DNA from: Porticoccaceae bacterium
GTDB lineage: Bacteria; Pseudomonadota; Gammaproteobacteria; Pseudomonadales; Porticoccaceae
Length of the DNA stretch: 64,000 bases
Direction: 5' to 3'
Assembly (NCBI GenBank): GCA_029252555.1
Contig: JAQXBF010000005.1
Location: forward strand, 1-64,000
Positions within the stretch are counted from its first letter, which is position 1; the number at the start of each line of letters is the position of its first letter. Positions 27,935 to 37,236 of the stretch are shown here, in pieces. The translations under genes and the position numbers were made by a program. A model generated the notes under the pieces. It saw only the letters and a list, made by a program, of their open reading frames with translations. It was not told the origin of the DNA and did not search any database.

Positions 27935-28513
27935 ATGGTTGCCACCAAGCGCCAACAGGGTTTTACACTTATCGAACTAGCGGTAGTGGTAATGATCGTC
28001 GCTGCTATTTCAGCAATGAGCGTACTTGCCATCAATCAAGCCATTGGCCGCCGCTATTCCAGCGAAGCTGACAGGCTTCTTAACTGGCTACAACAACTGG
28101 CCGAAAATTCCGCTCTGCAGGGAGCCGCTTACGGTGTGGTCGAAGAGGCCCAAGAGCTGACCGATGTCACTCAGCTGCGCGCCGTAATCTACTACCGCAA
28201 ACGCTGGGTGGCGTTAACAGCACCGAGCCCCTTTCAATTATCTGACGACGCCCAATTAGATTGGCTGGTGCAAGCCGACGAGAGCGACCCATTGTTGCCC
28301 CAGTCAGAGAAAGACAGCAGAGATCTTGTTGGTTTGGGTGCTGTGCGAGGTTCCGACGAGAAATTGCTGCTGCCAGAAATCGCCTTTCTCCCAGATGGCT
28401 ACATTGAGCCCCAGGGTGAAATGCGGCTCAGCTTCTCCTCGACGGATACTGAGTTTAATTATGAATGGGGTGAGCCGGGATACAACCTATTGATGGAGCG
28501 AGTGCAGCCATGA
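27935..28513 (+). CDS. gspH: Minor pseudopilin GspH
   Basis: A type IV pilin-like N-terminus (MVATKRQQG, then FTLIELAVVVMIVAAISAMS) is followed by a beta-rich domain of about 170 residues. Position directly after gspG and the hydrophobic helix with Glu5 assign it as GspH. The ATG at 27935 is used because it gives the typical short leader; a TTG at 27929 is the only nearby alternative. It overlaps gspI by 4 bases. Confidence 0.9.
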   Translation: MVATKRQQGFTLIELAVVVMIVAAISAMSVLAINQAIGRRYSSEADRLLNWLQQLAENSALQGAAYGVVEEAQELTDVTQLRAVIYYRKRWVALTAPSPFQLSDDAQLDWLVQADESDPLLPQSEKDSRDLVGLGAVRGSDEKLLLPEIAFLPDGYIEPQGEMRLSFSSTDTEFNYEWGEPGYNLLMERVQP

Positions 28514-28917
28514 ACAGTCAGTTTAGGGCCAAGTTAGCCAGTGGGTTCACCCTGATCGAAGTGGCGGTCGCTCTGGCTATTTTAAGTTGGGTGCTGGGCA
28601 GCGCGCTGTATGTTGTGCACCAGTACAGTGACGAGCGGCTCAAATTGCGCGAACGGTTCTTCTCAACTCAGGTGTCTTGGAATCGGCTCATTGAGCGGTA
28701 TCAAGATTCACAGGGTTGGGTACCAGATTCAGATCGCAGTGCTCGGCAGACCAAAGGTATTGAAGATCAAATTGACCAGACTTGGCGCTGGGAGATGGAG
28801 ATTAAGTCGGCGATGGGAGAAGATCTCTATCGCTATGAAGTGAAGGCTGCGTCCGAAGATACTGAGGCCTTTAGCGGCTCCCTTTCTGTTTATCTTATTG
28901 GCAAGCCAAGCTCATGA
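28510..28917 (+). CDS. gspI: Minor pseudopilin GspI
   Basis: The 135-residue pseudopilin has the leader MNSQFRAKLASG followed by FTLIEVAVALAILSWVLG. GspI starts the pseudopilus tip complex with GspJ and GspK in the systems studied. The gene overlaps both gspH and gspJ by 4 bases. The C-terminal domain is divergent, so the subunit assignment rests on order and length. Confidence 0.9.
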   Translation: MNSQFRAKLASGFTLIEVAVALAILSWVLGSALYVVHQYSDERLKLRERFFSTQVSWNRLIERYQDSQGWVPDSDRSARQTKGIEDQIDQTWRWEMEIKSAMGEDLYRYEVKAASEDTEAFSGSLSVYLIGKPSS

Positions 28918-29522
28918 GCACTGGCCGCCAATCTGGTTTTACCCTGATTGAAACAGCGGTTTCAATGTTGCTGCTGGCTGTGATGTCTGTGCTTTCCTAT
29001 CAGGCGGTGGATGCAGTGCTGGTGACCAACGAGCGCAGCCGCCAAGGTCTCGCCGATGAGGCAATGTTGCAGCGAGCCTGGCAGATAATAGGCAGAGATA
29101 TTATGCATCTGCGACCAAGGCTGTTTGTGGATGGTCTGGGTGCTCAGGAGCGCGCGTATCTAACCGATAGAAGTGAATTTGGTGTTCGTTTTAGCCGCGG
29201 GGGCGGGCCGATGGTACGCTCCAACCCCAGCGGAGTGCGGCGGGTCGAATACAGCATTAATGAAGATCAGCAGTTGCAGCGCCAGTCGTGGGCAATTACT
29301 GAATCCCCTCGCCAAAGTGATGGCAGCATATTAATTCTTATGAACAATGTTGACGATGTGCTCTTTGAGCATCTGACCAAAGCCTTTTTTTACAGCCCCG
29401 ACTGGCCACCTATTAATGAAACCCACACCGTGCGCAGTCTGCCAAAAATGATTCGTGTCACTATTACCATCGATGGTCTTGGCGAGACATCGCGTCTTTT
29501 CCCTGGGGTGGCTGCAGAATGA
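28914..29522 (+). CDS. gspJ: Minor pseudopilin GspJ
   Basis: The 202-residue product has the leader MSTGRQSG followed by FTLIETAVSMLLLAVMSV. The characteristic GspJ body includes AWQIIGRDIMHLRPRLFVDG near residues 55-75 and VEYSINEDQQLQRQSW. It belongs to the I-J-K tip complex and overlaps its neighbours by 4 bases on each side. Confidence 0.92.
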   Translation: MSTGRQSGFTLIETAVSMLLLAVMSVLSYQAVDAVLVTNERSRQGLADEAMLQRAWQIIGRDIMHLRPRLFVDGLGAQERAYLTDRSEFGVRFSRGGGPMVRSNPSGVRRVEYSINEDQQLQRQSWAITESPRQSDGSILILMNNVDDVLFEHLTKAFFYSPDWPPINETHTVRSLPKMIRVTITIDGLGETSRLFPGVAAE

Positions 29523-30694
29523 TAAGGCCTACTAATAGTAGAGGCCTCAATAGCAGAGTCCTCAATAGGCAAGCCGGAAACCGCCAGACAGGGGTGGCTC
29601 TGTTGGCGGCCCTTATTATGATGCTCGCGGTGGTGATCACCTTGGGAAATATTTTCTACCGCCATCAGATTGATATCTCTCAGGCCACCAGTTCTCTGCA
29701 TGGTGATCAGGCGATATTGCTTGCTATCAGCGGTGAGAACTGGGCGCGGCAGCTACTGTCAGACGCCAAAGACGATCGCAACATTGACCATTTAGAAGAG
29801 GATTGGGCTCAAGCAATGCCGATTTTGCCGGTCGAGGGAGGCACATTGACTGGCTGCCTTGCAGATTTACAGGGGCGAATTAATCTTAATAGCTTCAGCA
29901 GTTACAGCAGCCAGTCGCTGAAAACAGAGATGGCTGCCGATACCAATGGCTATGCAAAGGTTTGGAATGCCTTGTTAAACTCATTGCAGATTGTCACAGA
30001 CCCTGCCCGGGTGGCAAAGATTATCGACTGGGTCGATGCAGACTCTGACCTGGTTAATAGCTGGGGTGCAGAGCAGGTCGACTACGACGGCTTTTCGCCG
30101 CCACGGGTGCCAGCTAACAGCCTGATTAGCGACATCACGGAATTAGCGGCTATAGATGGCTATCAGGTGGCGGAAGTGCAGCGGCTAATGCCTTGGTTAA
30201 GTGCATTGCCAGACATTACCCCAATTAATATCAATACCGCTTCTGACCAGCTGCTAGTGGCGCTGGGCGGCAGCTTGGGTCTCGAATTTGAGCAAATGGT
30301 TAGCGAAGGGCGACCCTTCAGCTCAATGGGCGAATTCCATCAGTTTATCGCCCAGCGCACCCAGCTTGCTTTACCACTGGTTGAAGCCCGCTGGCCAGCT
30401 GCTGTTTTAACTGTGAATTCCAGTTACTTTGAGCTTTATTTAGAAGTGACATTGGGGGAGGCACGCATCGAAGTAAAAAGTATAATGGCCAGAACTGGCC
30501 GCCCGGAGCCCGTAATACTGTCTCGGGAAATTACAATGGTGCCCGCGAGTTTGCCAAAACCAACCTCGTCAGCAATGGAAGATCTGTTCGATGATAGCTC
30601 TGACAAAGAGCTGAGTGAAAACCCAGATGAAGATCAGTCGATGGAGACTAACAACGTGCAATCAGCCTGTTTAATGATTGGGGAAGCCAACTGA
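29519..30694 (+). CDS. gspK: Minor pseudopilin GspK
   Basis: The 391-residue GspK caps the pseudopilus. After a cleavage Gly, the helix VALLAALIMMLAVV lacks Glu5, as expected for GspK. The large alpha domain has GRINLNSFSSYS and the NINTASDQLLVALGG segment. The leader is unusually long, about 25 residues, and made of Arg/Asn/Gln-rich near-repeats; no alternative start closer to the cleavage site exists. The tail is acidic. It shares its last base with the gspL ATG context. Confidence 0.92.
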   Translation: MIRPTNSRGLNSRVLNRQAGNRQTGVALLAALIMMLAVVITLGNIFYRHQIDISQATSSLHGDQAILLAISGENWARQLLSDAKDDRNIDHLEEDWAQAMPILPVEGGTLTGCLADLQGRINLNSFSSYSSQSLKTEMAADTNGYAKVWNALLNSLQIVTDPARVAKIIDWVDADSDLVNSWGAEQVDYDGFSPPRVPANSLISDITELAAIDGYQVAEVQRLMPWLSALPDITPININTASDQLLVALGGSLGLEFEQMVSEGRPFSSMGEFHQFIAQRTQLALPLVEARWPAAVLTVNSSYFELYLEVTLGEARIEVKSIMARTGRPEPVILSREITMVPASLPKPTSSAMEDLFDDSSDKELSENPDEDQSMETNNVQSACLMIGEAN

Positions 30695-31833
30695 TGAGCT
30701 TATCAGTTGACCATATCCACAGTCTCGACCGCCGTATCACTAATGAAGGTGACGCGCTGGGAGCTATTGCCGCTGGTAATGCCATGCCAATGCAACTCTG
30801 GGTACCTACAGAGCGTATCGGTTTTCATCTGGTTGATGAGCCCACCGCGCCCGAGCGCAAGTGGCTGCAGCTGATTCCCTGGTTACTGGAAGATCGAATA
30901 CTGCAGCCCGTTGAAGAGATGCACTTTGTTATTGCCGGTCGCAGTGAGGGCAACCAGCTACAAGTATTGGCGGTGAGCCGAGAAGATATGCAGCACTGGC
31001 GGAGAGTGGCAGAAAACTCGGCAGTGGCTGCCACTACCATGGTCCCAGATTTTCTTGCTCTGCCTTGGGAGGCGGGAAGAATTAACGTCGGTTGGCGAGA
31101 GGGCACCATTTTGGTTCGCAATGGCGCTGATCAAGGTTTTGCGGCCAGCCCCGATATTGCCTGGGCAATGATTGATCGTTTGATCAACAGTGCCGAAATT
31201 GCTCCAAGGCTCTCTATCTCCATTCCAGATGAATCACTGGTGCCAAAGTATCTTCTTCAGTTTGCCGACATCAATGATTCCAGCATCGACTGGTCATTTA
31301 CTGATATTCCCGTAATACCAAATTTATTGCAGGGAGATTTCAAGTCCAGCAGCACTCAGGCCAACCAAGCTAGCTGGCTGCCCGCAGCGGGTTTGGCTGT
31401 TCTAGCTCTGGTGATGTTATTTTCCTACCTACAGATTTCCAGCAACCGGTTGAACAATCAGGTACAGCTGTTAGAAAAACAGCTGGTTTCTGGTTATTCA
31501 AAACTGTTCGGCACCAGCAATATAAATGCAGCCAATGTCAGAGACTCTGCCGAGCAGCATCTCAGCGTTCTTTTTAAACAGCAGCAGAGTTTACACACTG
31601 GTGCGGTTGCAGGCTTGACTGCATTGGATAGCCTTATGACAGCCTGTGACTGTGATCTGCGAGCACTGAAGGCCGATTCCAATAACTTGACTATCACCAT
31701 TGATAGTGGCAGCAAACTAAAAACCCAGGCCCTTAATATCGACGGCTACCAAACATCGATAACTCCCCAGCCCAATCAGACGGCAGAGTCAATTGTACTG
31801 AGCCTCAAACCCAGCAGAGCGGGTGGCCAATGA
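30694..31833 (+). CDS. gspL: Type II secretion protein GspL
   Basis: The 379-residue bitopic protein has a cytoplasmic actin-like domain (about 1-220; LWVPTERIGFHLVD, KWLQLIPWLLEDRILQP) that binds GspE. A single membrane helix (AAGLAVLALVMLFSYLQI, about 228-248) leads to a periplasmic ferredoxin-like region. It starts at the gspK stop (TGATG-type junction) and overlaps gspM by 4 bases. Confidence 0.93.
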   Translation: MSLSVDHIHSLDRRITNEGDALGAIAAGNAMPMQLWVPTERIGFHLVDEPTAPERKWLQLIPWLLEDRILQPVEEMHFVIAGRSEGNQLQVLAVSREDMQHWRRVAENSAVAATTMVPDFLALPWEAGRINVGWREGTILVRNGADQGFAASPDIAWAMIDRLINSAEIAPRLSISIPDESLVPKYLLQFADINDSSIDWSFTDIPVIPNLLQGDFKSSSTQANQASWLPAAGLAVLALVMLFSYLQISSNRLNNQVQLLEKQLVSGYSKLFGTSNINAANVRDSAEQHLSVLFKQQQSLHTGAVAGLTALDSLMTACDCDLRALKADSNNLTITIDSGSKLKTQALNIDGYQTSITPQPNQTAESIVLSLKPSRAGGQ

Positions 31834-32321
31834 ATTCTTTGCTAGCCAATTTGCAGGAAAAGTTTAACGGCCTGCAAGAGCGGGAAAAGCTAGTGGTGAG
31901 TGCTGGTGCAACCGTGGTTCTTTTAGCGCTCATTTATATGGTGCTATCGCCCCAGCTGGATCGGCATAGGGATTTAACCCAACAGCAAGCAGATTTGCAG
32001 GCCGATATGATGTGGCTTCAAGATCAACGAGCGGTAGTGTCGCGGCTGACCAATAGCTGTTCGCAGACCGGCACATCCAAAGACTCCGCTACCGAAGTAT
32101 TGACCCGCCTGATTCGCCGCAACCAGCTGCGGCTGCAAAATCTTCGAGAGGTCAGTGGTGGCTTTGAGTTGCGCATTTTCTCCAGCGACGCCAATCGAAT
32201 TGTGCGGTTAGCGCACCAGATTGCCTGTGAAGGTTTTGTCGTGGAAGGTATGGAAGTCTCACTATCCTCTACCGAGCGCAATCAATGGGATGCATCTATG
32301 GAGGTCAGGCATGTTAATTAA
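31830..32321 (+). CDS. gspM: Type II secretion protein GspM
   Basis: A 163-residue bitopic protein with a short cytoplasmic start, a membrane helix (LVVSAGATVVLLALIYMVLS, about 21-40), a coiled-coil stretch (LDRHRDLTQQQADLQADMMWLQ) and a periplasmic ferredoxin-like domain. GspM stabilises GspL in the platform. Assignment rests on topology and order; sequence conservation in this family is low. Confidence 0.88.
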   Translation: MNSLLANLQEKFNGLQEREKLVVSAGATVVLLALIYMVLSPQLDRHRDLTQQQADLQADMMWLQDQRAVVSRLTNSCSQTGTSKDSATEVLTRLIRRNQLRLQNLREVSGGFELRIFSSDANRIVRLAHQIACEGFVVEGMEVSLSSTERNQWDASMEVRHVN

Positions 32322-33129
32322 TCGCCAACTTCTTGATCGGCCGCCCACTGAGCTAGCTCGGTTGGCTGTGTTGGGTGCTCTGCTTGTTATCTGTGTGTAT
32401 CTGGCCGTGTTAATCACTCTACAATTTATTCCATCTGGAGATAAGAGCGTTAAAAATATTCCGCGGGTACAGTCCGCGCAGGTGATTTACTGGAACTGGT
32501 TTAGCAGTGATTCAGCGGTGGCTGTAACTCCCGCAAATGAAAAGCATGGTGAATTGCCCGAGGCCAATATTAACGCCTTGCTGCTGGGTGTCATGATGGC
32601 CGGTGAGAATTCCCTGGCGACATTAAAGTTTAATGGCAAGCCAGAAGCAGTGTATCGCATTGGTGATGACCTGAGTTCAGGCTACCGCTTGGTAGACATT
32701 GAAACCTTCAGGATCGTCGTACGAAAAAATGGCGTCACCCAGCAGGTGTTGATGAAAAAGCCAGAGGGCATTATAGAGATTCAACAGGTATCGTCGGCAC
32801 AGACATCTGTTGAACCCCAAGAGGGGTTTGCTCTGGCAAATATGTTTGGTGCTGTGCCAGTTAGTGCAGGCACTGGGTCTGGGCTTAAATTGAATAATCT
32901 CTCAGCTGAGGTGACATCCTTGGCCGATCTTCAAGAGGGGGATGTGGTGGTTCAGATAGATGGCAAGTCAGTGCAGGATTTAATGGCCAACCCAGCGCAA
33001 TGGATCAGTTATAGTACCAATAACAGCCTGCCAGTCACGGTTATACGGCAGGGCCAGGAAGAGATAATTTACGTCAATGCCGCCAGCCTGTCGGCGAAAA
33101 TATTACCGAATCTTGGATTAACCCGATAA
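32311..33129 (+). CDS. gspC: Type II secretion protein GspC
   Basis: A 272-residue inner-membrane protein that couples the platform to the GspD secretin. A cytoplasmic start is followed by a membrane helix (LAVLGALLVICVYLAVLITL), the homology region (NALLLGVMMAGENSLATLKF ... YRIGDDLSSGYRLVDI) and a C-terminal PDZ-like domain (LADLQEGDVVVQIDGKSVQDL). The ATG at 32311 overlaps the gspM end by 11 bases and has GAGG upstream. Its place after gspM instead of at the head of the operon resembles the Xanthomonas xps order, where the GspC-like gene is called xpsN. Confidence 0.9.
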   Translation: MLINRQLLDRPPTELARLAVLGALLVICVYLAVLITLQFIPSGDKSVKNIPRVQSAQVIYWNWFSSDSAVAVTPANEKHGELPEANINALLLGVMMAGENSLATLKFNGKPEAVYRIGDDLSSGYRLVDIETFRIVVRKNGVTQQVLMKKPEGIIEIQQVSSAQTSVEPQEGFALANMFGAVPVSAGTGSGLKLNNLSAEVTSLADLQEGDVVVQIDGKSVQDLMANPAQWISYSTNNSLPVTVIRQGQEEIIYVNAASLSAKILPNLGLTR

Positions 33130-33130
33130 A

Positions 33131-35062
33131 ATGAAAATGATAACAACTAAGCGGACAAACATTATGGCAGCCGGTTTTCAGCGTAAAGGGAGCAGTCTTA
33201 TAGCATGGCTAGGCTCCCTGATTTTTACCCTCTGCCTAATTGCAGATGCCAGTGCCGACGAGCAGGTGCGCATTAACTTTCGCGATGCCGATATTCGCAG
33301 CGTCATCGAGAGTGTTGCAGAGATCACGGGCAAATCCTTTGTGTTAGACCCTCGTGTTAAAGGCAAGGTCACCATTATTGCACCGGAGCCTATAGACTCA
33401 TCATTGCTCTATCCCGCTGTACTCTCCGCGATCCAGGTACAGGGCTTTCAGGCCATCGAAGATGGTGCAGTGACCCGTATTGTGCCATTTAATCAGGCGT
33501 TTAATTTTGCTGGTGGCAGCGGTAATAACCGGCTGCAAACCGAAGTGCTAAAAATCAAATATGTGCAGGCTGCCACCTTGGTGCCAGTGCTTAAGCCAAT
33601 GATGAGCAGTGGTGCGCGGTTGCAAGCCTTTAGCCAGAGCAACTATCTGGTGATCTCTGATATCCGTTCCAATGTCGATCAGGTTAGACGGCTTCTCGCT
33701 CAGCTGGACGACCCGGATCAGAGCGCAGTTGAAGTGATTAACCTTGAATATATTTCTGCGGCCGAGGCAGTGCATATTGCCGGGCAGCTCAAACAGCTAC
33801 AAAAGCAGGATCTGTCTCTGGTTGAAGATGGCCTTAATAACCGTGTAATTGTCAGTGGCCCAAGCATTGCCCGAATGTCATTTAAAACTATGCTTAAATC
33901 TTTAGACCTGCCCTCAACTAAAAAAGGCAGTGTTGAGGTGATCTACCTTGATTACTCTCGCGCCTTAGAGATGAAGCCCATTGTTGAAGGTATGCTGCAG
34001 TCGGATATCTTTTTGCGTTTAGCAGGAGAAGCCGGCGCTAAAGATAAAGCTAAGGCGGCCTATAAGATTGAAATCGATGAGCTAAATAATGCCCTCGTTG
34101 TAGCCGCGCCCTCCGCAGTGATTCGCGAAATTAAAAATGTGGTCAGCAAATTAGATCTGTCTCGACCTCAGGTATTGATTGAAGCAGTGATTGCAGAACT
34201 ATCAGAGAATCAAGCCAAAAAGCTGAGTGCAGAATTGGTTTATAGCAGCCAGCGCCGTGGTGGCTACCTGACTAATTTTGATGGCCTTATGGGCACTCTG
34301 CTGGGCGCTGGTCTCAGCGGTGGCGCCGAAGGTGGTTCACTGGCTACTATCGCCGGCGGGTTGCCAGGAACATTAGGTGTGGCAGGTGACTTTGATCAAA
34401 CCACCGGCAAAGGTATGGGGCTCTTAATTCAGGCACTAAAAACTGATGTTCAGACCAATATTTTATCCACGCCATCAGTGGTGACTTTGGATAATGAAGA
34501 GGCAACTCTGAGTGTTGGTGAAGAAGTCCCCTTTGTTACCGGGAGCTTTTCCAGTATTAGTAACAATTCAAATAGTGGTAACCCTTTCACTACGGTCAAT
34601 CGTGAAGAAGTGGGGGTTATGCTAAAGGTGAAGCCTCAAATTAGTAAGGGCAATGGGGTTCGTCTAGAGATTGAGCAGGAATCCTCGAAAGTTAAAAGTG
34701 GAGAGCCCGGCCTGCAGACGACATCTAAAAGCACCATGCAGACCAATGTCATGATTCAGGATGGCGATTTATTAATTCTGGGTGGGTTAATTGAAGATAA
34801 GGTTGGCAACGAGGTATCCAAGGTTCCGTTACTGGGTGATATTCCATTGCTTGGTCGCTTGTTCCGCTCATCCAATAAAACCGGTGATCAAAAAGTAACG
34901 ATGATGTTTATCCGTCCAACCATTATCCGTACAGCAGAAGATGCGCGGAAGCTGTCCAAGGACAAGTTTGATCACCTGATCACCAGAGACTTAAACGGTA
35001 AAAAAGCAGGCCCTCTAACGCAGCAACTGGAAGAGTTTTTGCAAAACGAAGAGGCAAAGTAG
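33131..35062 (+). CDS. gspD: Type II secretion secretin GspD
   Basis: The 643-residue outer-membrane channel has a signal sequence (SLIAWLGSLIFTLCLIADASA), N0 (VRINFRDADIRSVIESVAEITGKSFVLDP), N1-N3 repeats (VEVINLEYISAAEAVHIAGQL; VEVIYLDYSRALEMKPIVEG), and the C-terminal secretin domain (NILSTPSVVTLDNEEATLSVGEEVPFVTG; DLLILGGLIEDKVG; VPLLGDIPLLGRLFRS). A GspS-type S-domain is not evident at the C-terminus. It starts one base after gspC ends. Confidence 0.96.
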   Translation: MKMITTKRTNIMAAGFQRKGSSLIAWLGSLIFTLCLIADASADEQVRINFRDADIRSVIESVAEITGKSFVLDPRVKGKVTIIAPEPIDSSLLYPAVLSAIQVQGFQAIEDGAVTRIVPFNQAFNFAGGSGNNRLQTEVLKIKYVQAATLVPVLKPMMSSGARLQAFSQSNYLVISDIRSNVDQVRRLLAQLDDPDQSAVEVINLEYISAAEAVHIAGQLKQLQKQDLSLVEDGLNNRVIVSGPSIARMSFKTMLKSLDLPSTKKGSVEVIYLDYSRALEMKPIVEGMLQSDIFLRLAGEAGAKDKAKAAYKIEIDELNNALVVAAPSAVIREIKNVVSKLDLSRPQVLIEAVIAELSENQAKKLSAELVYSSQRRGGYLTNFDGLMGTLLGAGLSGGAEGGSLATIAGGLPGTLGVAGDFDQTTGKGMGLLIQALKTDVQTNILSTPSVVTLDNEEATLSVGEEVPFVTGSFSSISNNSNSGNPFTTVNREEVGVMLKVKPQISKGNGVRLEIEQESSKVKSGEPGLQTTSKSTMQTNVMIQDGDLLILGGLIEDKVGNEVSKVPLLGDIPLLGRLFRSSNKTGDQKVTMMFIRPTIIRTAEDARKLSKDKFDHLITRDLNGKKAGPLTQQLEEFLQNEEAK

Positions 35063-35083
35063 GTAACAGAGTAACCTTGCGCG

Positions 35084-36697
35084 ATGAGTATTTATCTCAA
35101 GCATTTTGGCCTTGTCCGAGAACCTTTCTCGATTGTTCCTGATCCCGGGTTTCTTTATCCTAGTAATCATCATCGTCAGGCAGTTGCCCATCTCAAATAT
35201 GGCCTCGATCGAGAAGGGGGCTTTATTCTGCTGACCGGCGAGGTTGGCACCGGCAAAACCACATTAACCCGCACCATGCTAAAGCGTTTGCCAGCTCATG
35301 TGCGTGTTGCTTATGTACTTAATAGCAAGCTCAAAGTCAGTGATGCGCTGGCCAGTATCTGTGGTGAGCTGTCCATCGAACTGCCAAGTACCCGCGGTAT
35401 CTCTTTTTCGAAAATCTGTACCGATGCGCTGAATCAGGATTTACTAACAGCCCATGCCGAGGGCAAAAAAACGTTAATTGTTATTGAGGAGGCGCAAAAT
35501 CTCACCCCAGAGGTTTTAGAGACATTGCGCCTGTTAAGCAATTTGGAAACCCACACCCATAAATTGCTGCATATTTTATTAGTTGGCCAGCCAGAGTTAT
35601 TAGAAATATTGGCGCAGAAAGACTTGCGCCAACTCAACCAGCGAGTGGTTTCAAGATTCCATTTATTGCCCTTGGAAAAAGATGACTTAGCCAACTATGT
35701 GAACCATCGCCTGCATCGGGCAGGGGCCAAACAGCCCATCTTTGATCGCGCCTGTATGGCAATGTTATACAGATTAACCAAAGGAGTACCCAGGTTAATT
35801 AATCTGGTATGTCAGCACTCTTTATTGGCCGCTTATTCAACAGAGACTAAAACTATTACTCCAAAATTGGTAAAACAGGCCGCAGTAGAAATTTTGGGCG
35901 ATCAAAATACTGGCCATCCCCTATTAAAATACTGGCAGCATGGTGCCGCGGCAGCCCTGCTAATTATCTTGGCAGCCTTGTTTATCAGTATAGGTTCTTC
36001 AGTTGATCAGGCGTCTGCAACTAGCAGAGAGCCTTCAGCTACTGGACAGCCTTCAGTTATTAACTCAGAGTCAGCCGCGCCAATAAGTCAAAAATCTATT
36101 CTAGCCCCACCCCTAAACCCCTTTGCAGAATTACTACAGCTCTGGTCAGTATCCGCAACAGAGGTTTACTCTCAAGAAGATTTCACGGCTCTCGCCCAGT
36201 ATCAGGGTTTGCAGGCCGAAAAAATATCCAATGCTGACGTAATTGATCTTGAAATTATTAATCGACCGGGCATAGTTCGATTAGAAACCGAAGCAGGTTA
36301 TCTGAAGAGTTATCTACTCACCCGCATTGACCAATCGGGGTTTTATATTCATCAGGGTTCAGATTCTCGATGGTTAGATGGGCAGGAATTTCGTGATCGC
36401 TGGTCGCGTAGTTTTGTCTATCTATGGCGGCCACCTCAACAAATAGAGAGCCTGGCGCTGGGGGACACTGATGCACAGGCTGTGACCTGGTTACAAAATC
36501 AATTAGTGAAAATCGACCAGAGTGCAGAAGCAGTTATTTCCGGTGGCCGCTACACCCAAGCAATCGCTGATCAGGTTTTAGCATTCCAGCGACAGCAAAA
36601 TATTACCGCCGATGCTGTTGTGGGGCGAGAGACATTGCTGCGCTTAAATCAGCTAACCCAAACGGATATCCCTCTGTTAAAGCAGGGCAGTAACTAA
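35084..36697 (+). CDS. gspA: ExeA/GspA-like AAA ATPase with peptidoglycan-binding domain
   Basis: A 537-residue protein with three parts. The cytoplasmic AAA domain (about 1-275) has Walker A GEVGTGKTTLTR near residue 50 and Walker B LIVIEEAQNLTP. A membrane helix (ALLIILAALFISIG, about 287-303) follows. The periplasmic part has a divergent middle domain and a C-terminal PG_binding_1 domain (VTWLQNQLVKIDQ ... QVLAFQRQQNITADAVVGRETLLRL). In Aeromonas, ExeA with ExeB helps the secretin pass and assemble across peptidoglycan. Here it follows gspD and overlaps gspB by one base, supporting the same role. Confidence 0.9.
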   Translation: MSIYLKHFGLVREPFSIVPDPGFLYPSNHHRQAVAHLKYGLDREGGFILLTGEVGTGKTTLTRTMLKRLPAHVRVAYVLNSKLKVSDALASICGELSIELPSTRGISFSKICTDALNQDLLTAHAEGKKTLIVIEEAQNLTPEVLETLRLLSNLETHTHKLLHILLVGQPELLEILAQKDLRQLNQRVVSRFHLLPLEKDDLANYVNHRLHRAGAKQPIFDRACMAMLYRLTKGVPRLINLVCQHSLLAAYSTETKTITPKLVKQAAVEILGDQNTGHPLLKYWQHGAAAALLIILAALFISIGSSVDQASATSREPSATGQPSVINSESAAPISQKSILAPPLNPFAELLQLWSVSATEVYSQEDFTALAQYQGLQAEKISNADVIDLEIINRPGIVRLETEAGYLKSYLLTRIDQSGFYIHQGSDSRWLDGQEFRDRWSRSFVYLWRPPQQIESLALGDTDAQAVTWLQNQLVKIDQSAEAVISGGRYTQAIADQVLAFQRQQNITADAVVGRETLLRLNQLTQTDIPLLKQGSN

Positions 36698-37215
36698 TGT
36701 CCTATATTCTCGACGCCTTAAAAAAAGCGGAGCGCGATCGTTTGAGGAAAAACCCAAAAGAGCTCGACGATTTTGCCAGTTCCAATTGGGACCCTTATCA
36801 GCAGGCACCCAAATCAGACTTGCCAAAGTATATTATTTTGTTGGTTTGCTTTATGGCGGCTCTTTCGGGTCTAGCGATTTATTCAGGTCTATTAAATCCA
36901 GCCCAGGCACCTCAGCAGGCACCAGCACCAAAAGTTAGTGATCAAGTTGTGGAAAAATCGGCGCCTCAATTGACTATAAATGAGCCGGTAGTGCGAGTTG
37001 CTGTCATGCAGGCTCAGCCATTATCAATGCCAGAACTACAGATTTCTGGTCATATGTATATGGCTGAAGGCTCTGCATCAAACCGTTTATTTGCCAACGG
37101 AGGCAGTTTTCGTCAGGGCGATAAAATTGATGATCGCTGGACGTTGCTTGCAGTTGGTATTGATGGCATTGAAATCAGTGCAGGTGAGCGCAGAGAGTTT
37201 TTACCTTACCGGTAA
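36697..37215 (+). CDS. gspB: GspB/ExeB-like general secretion protein
   Basis: The 172-residue bitopic protein begins MSYILDALKKAERDR, the typical GspB/ExeB opening. It has one membrane helix (YIILLVCFMAALSGLAIY, about 45-63), a Pro/Ala-rich linker and a C-terminal GspB domain (ELQISGHMYMAEGSASNRLFANGG ... FRQGDKIDDRWTLLAVGIDGI). It partners with the ExeA-like ATPase encoded immediately upstream. It closes the secretion operon, converging on aceK 21 bases away. Confidence 0.92.
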   Translation: MSYILDALKKAERDRLRKNPKELDDFASSNWDPYQQAPKSDLPKYIILLVCFMAALSGLAIYSGLLNPAQAPQQAPAPKVSDQVVEKSAPQLTINEPVVRVAVMQAQPLSMPELQISGHMYMAEGSASNRLFANGGSFRQGDKIDDRWTLLAVGIDGIEISAGERREFLPYR

Positions 37216-37236
37216 TTTAGTTTCTAATAAAAGACT

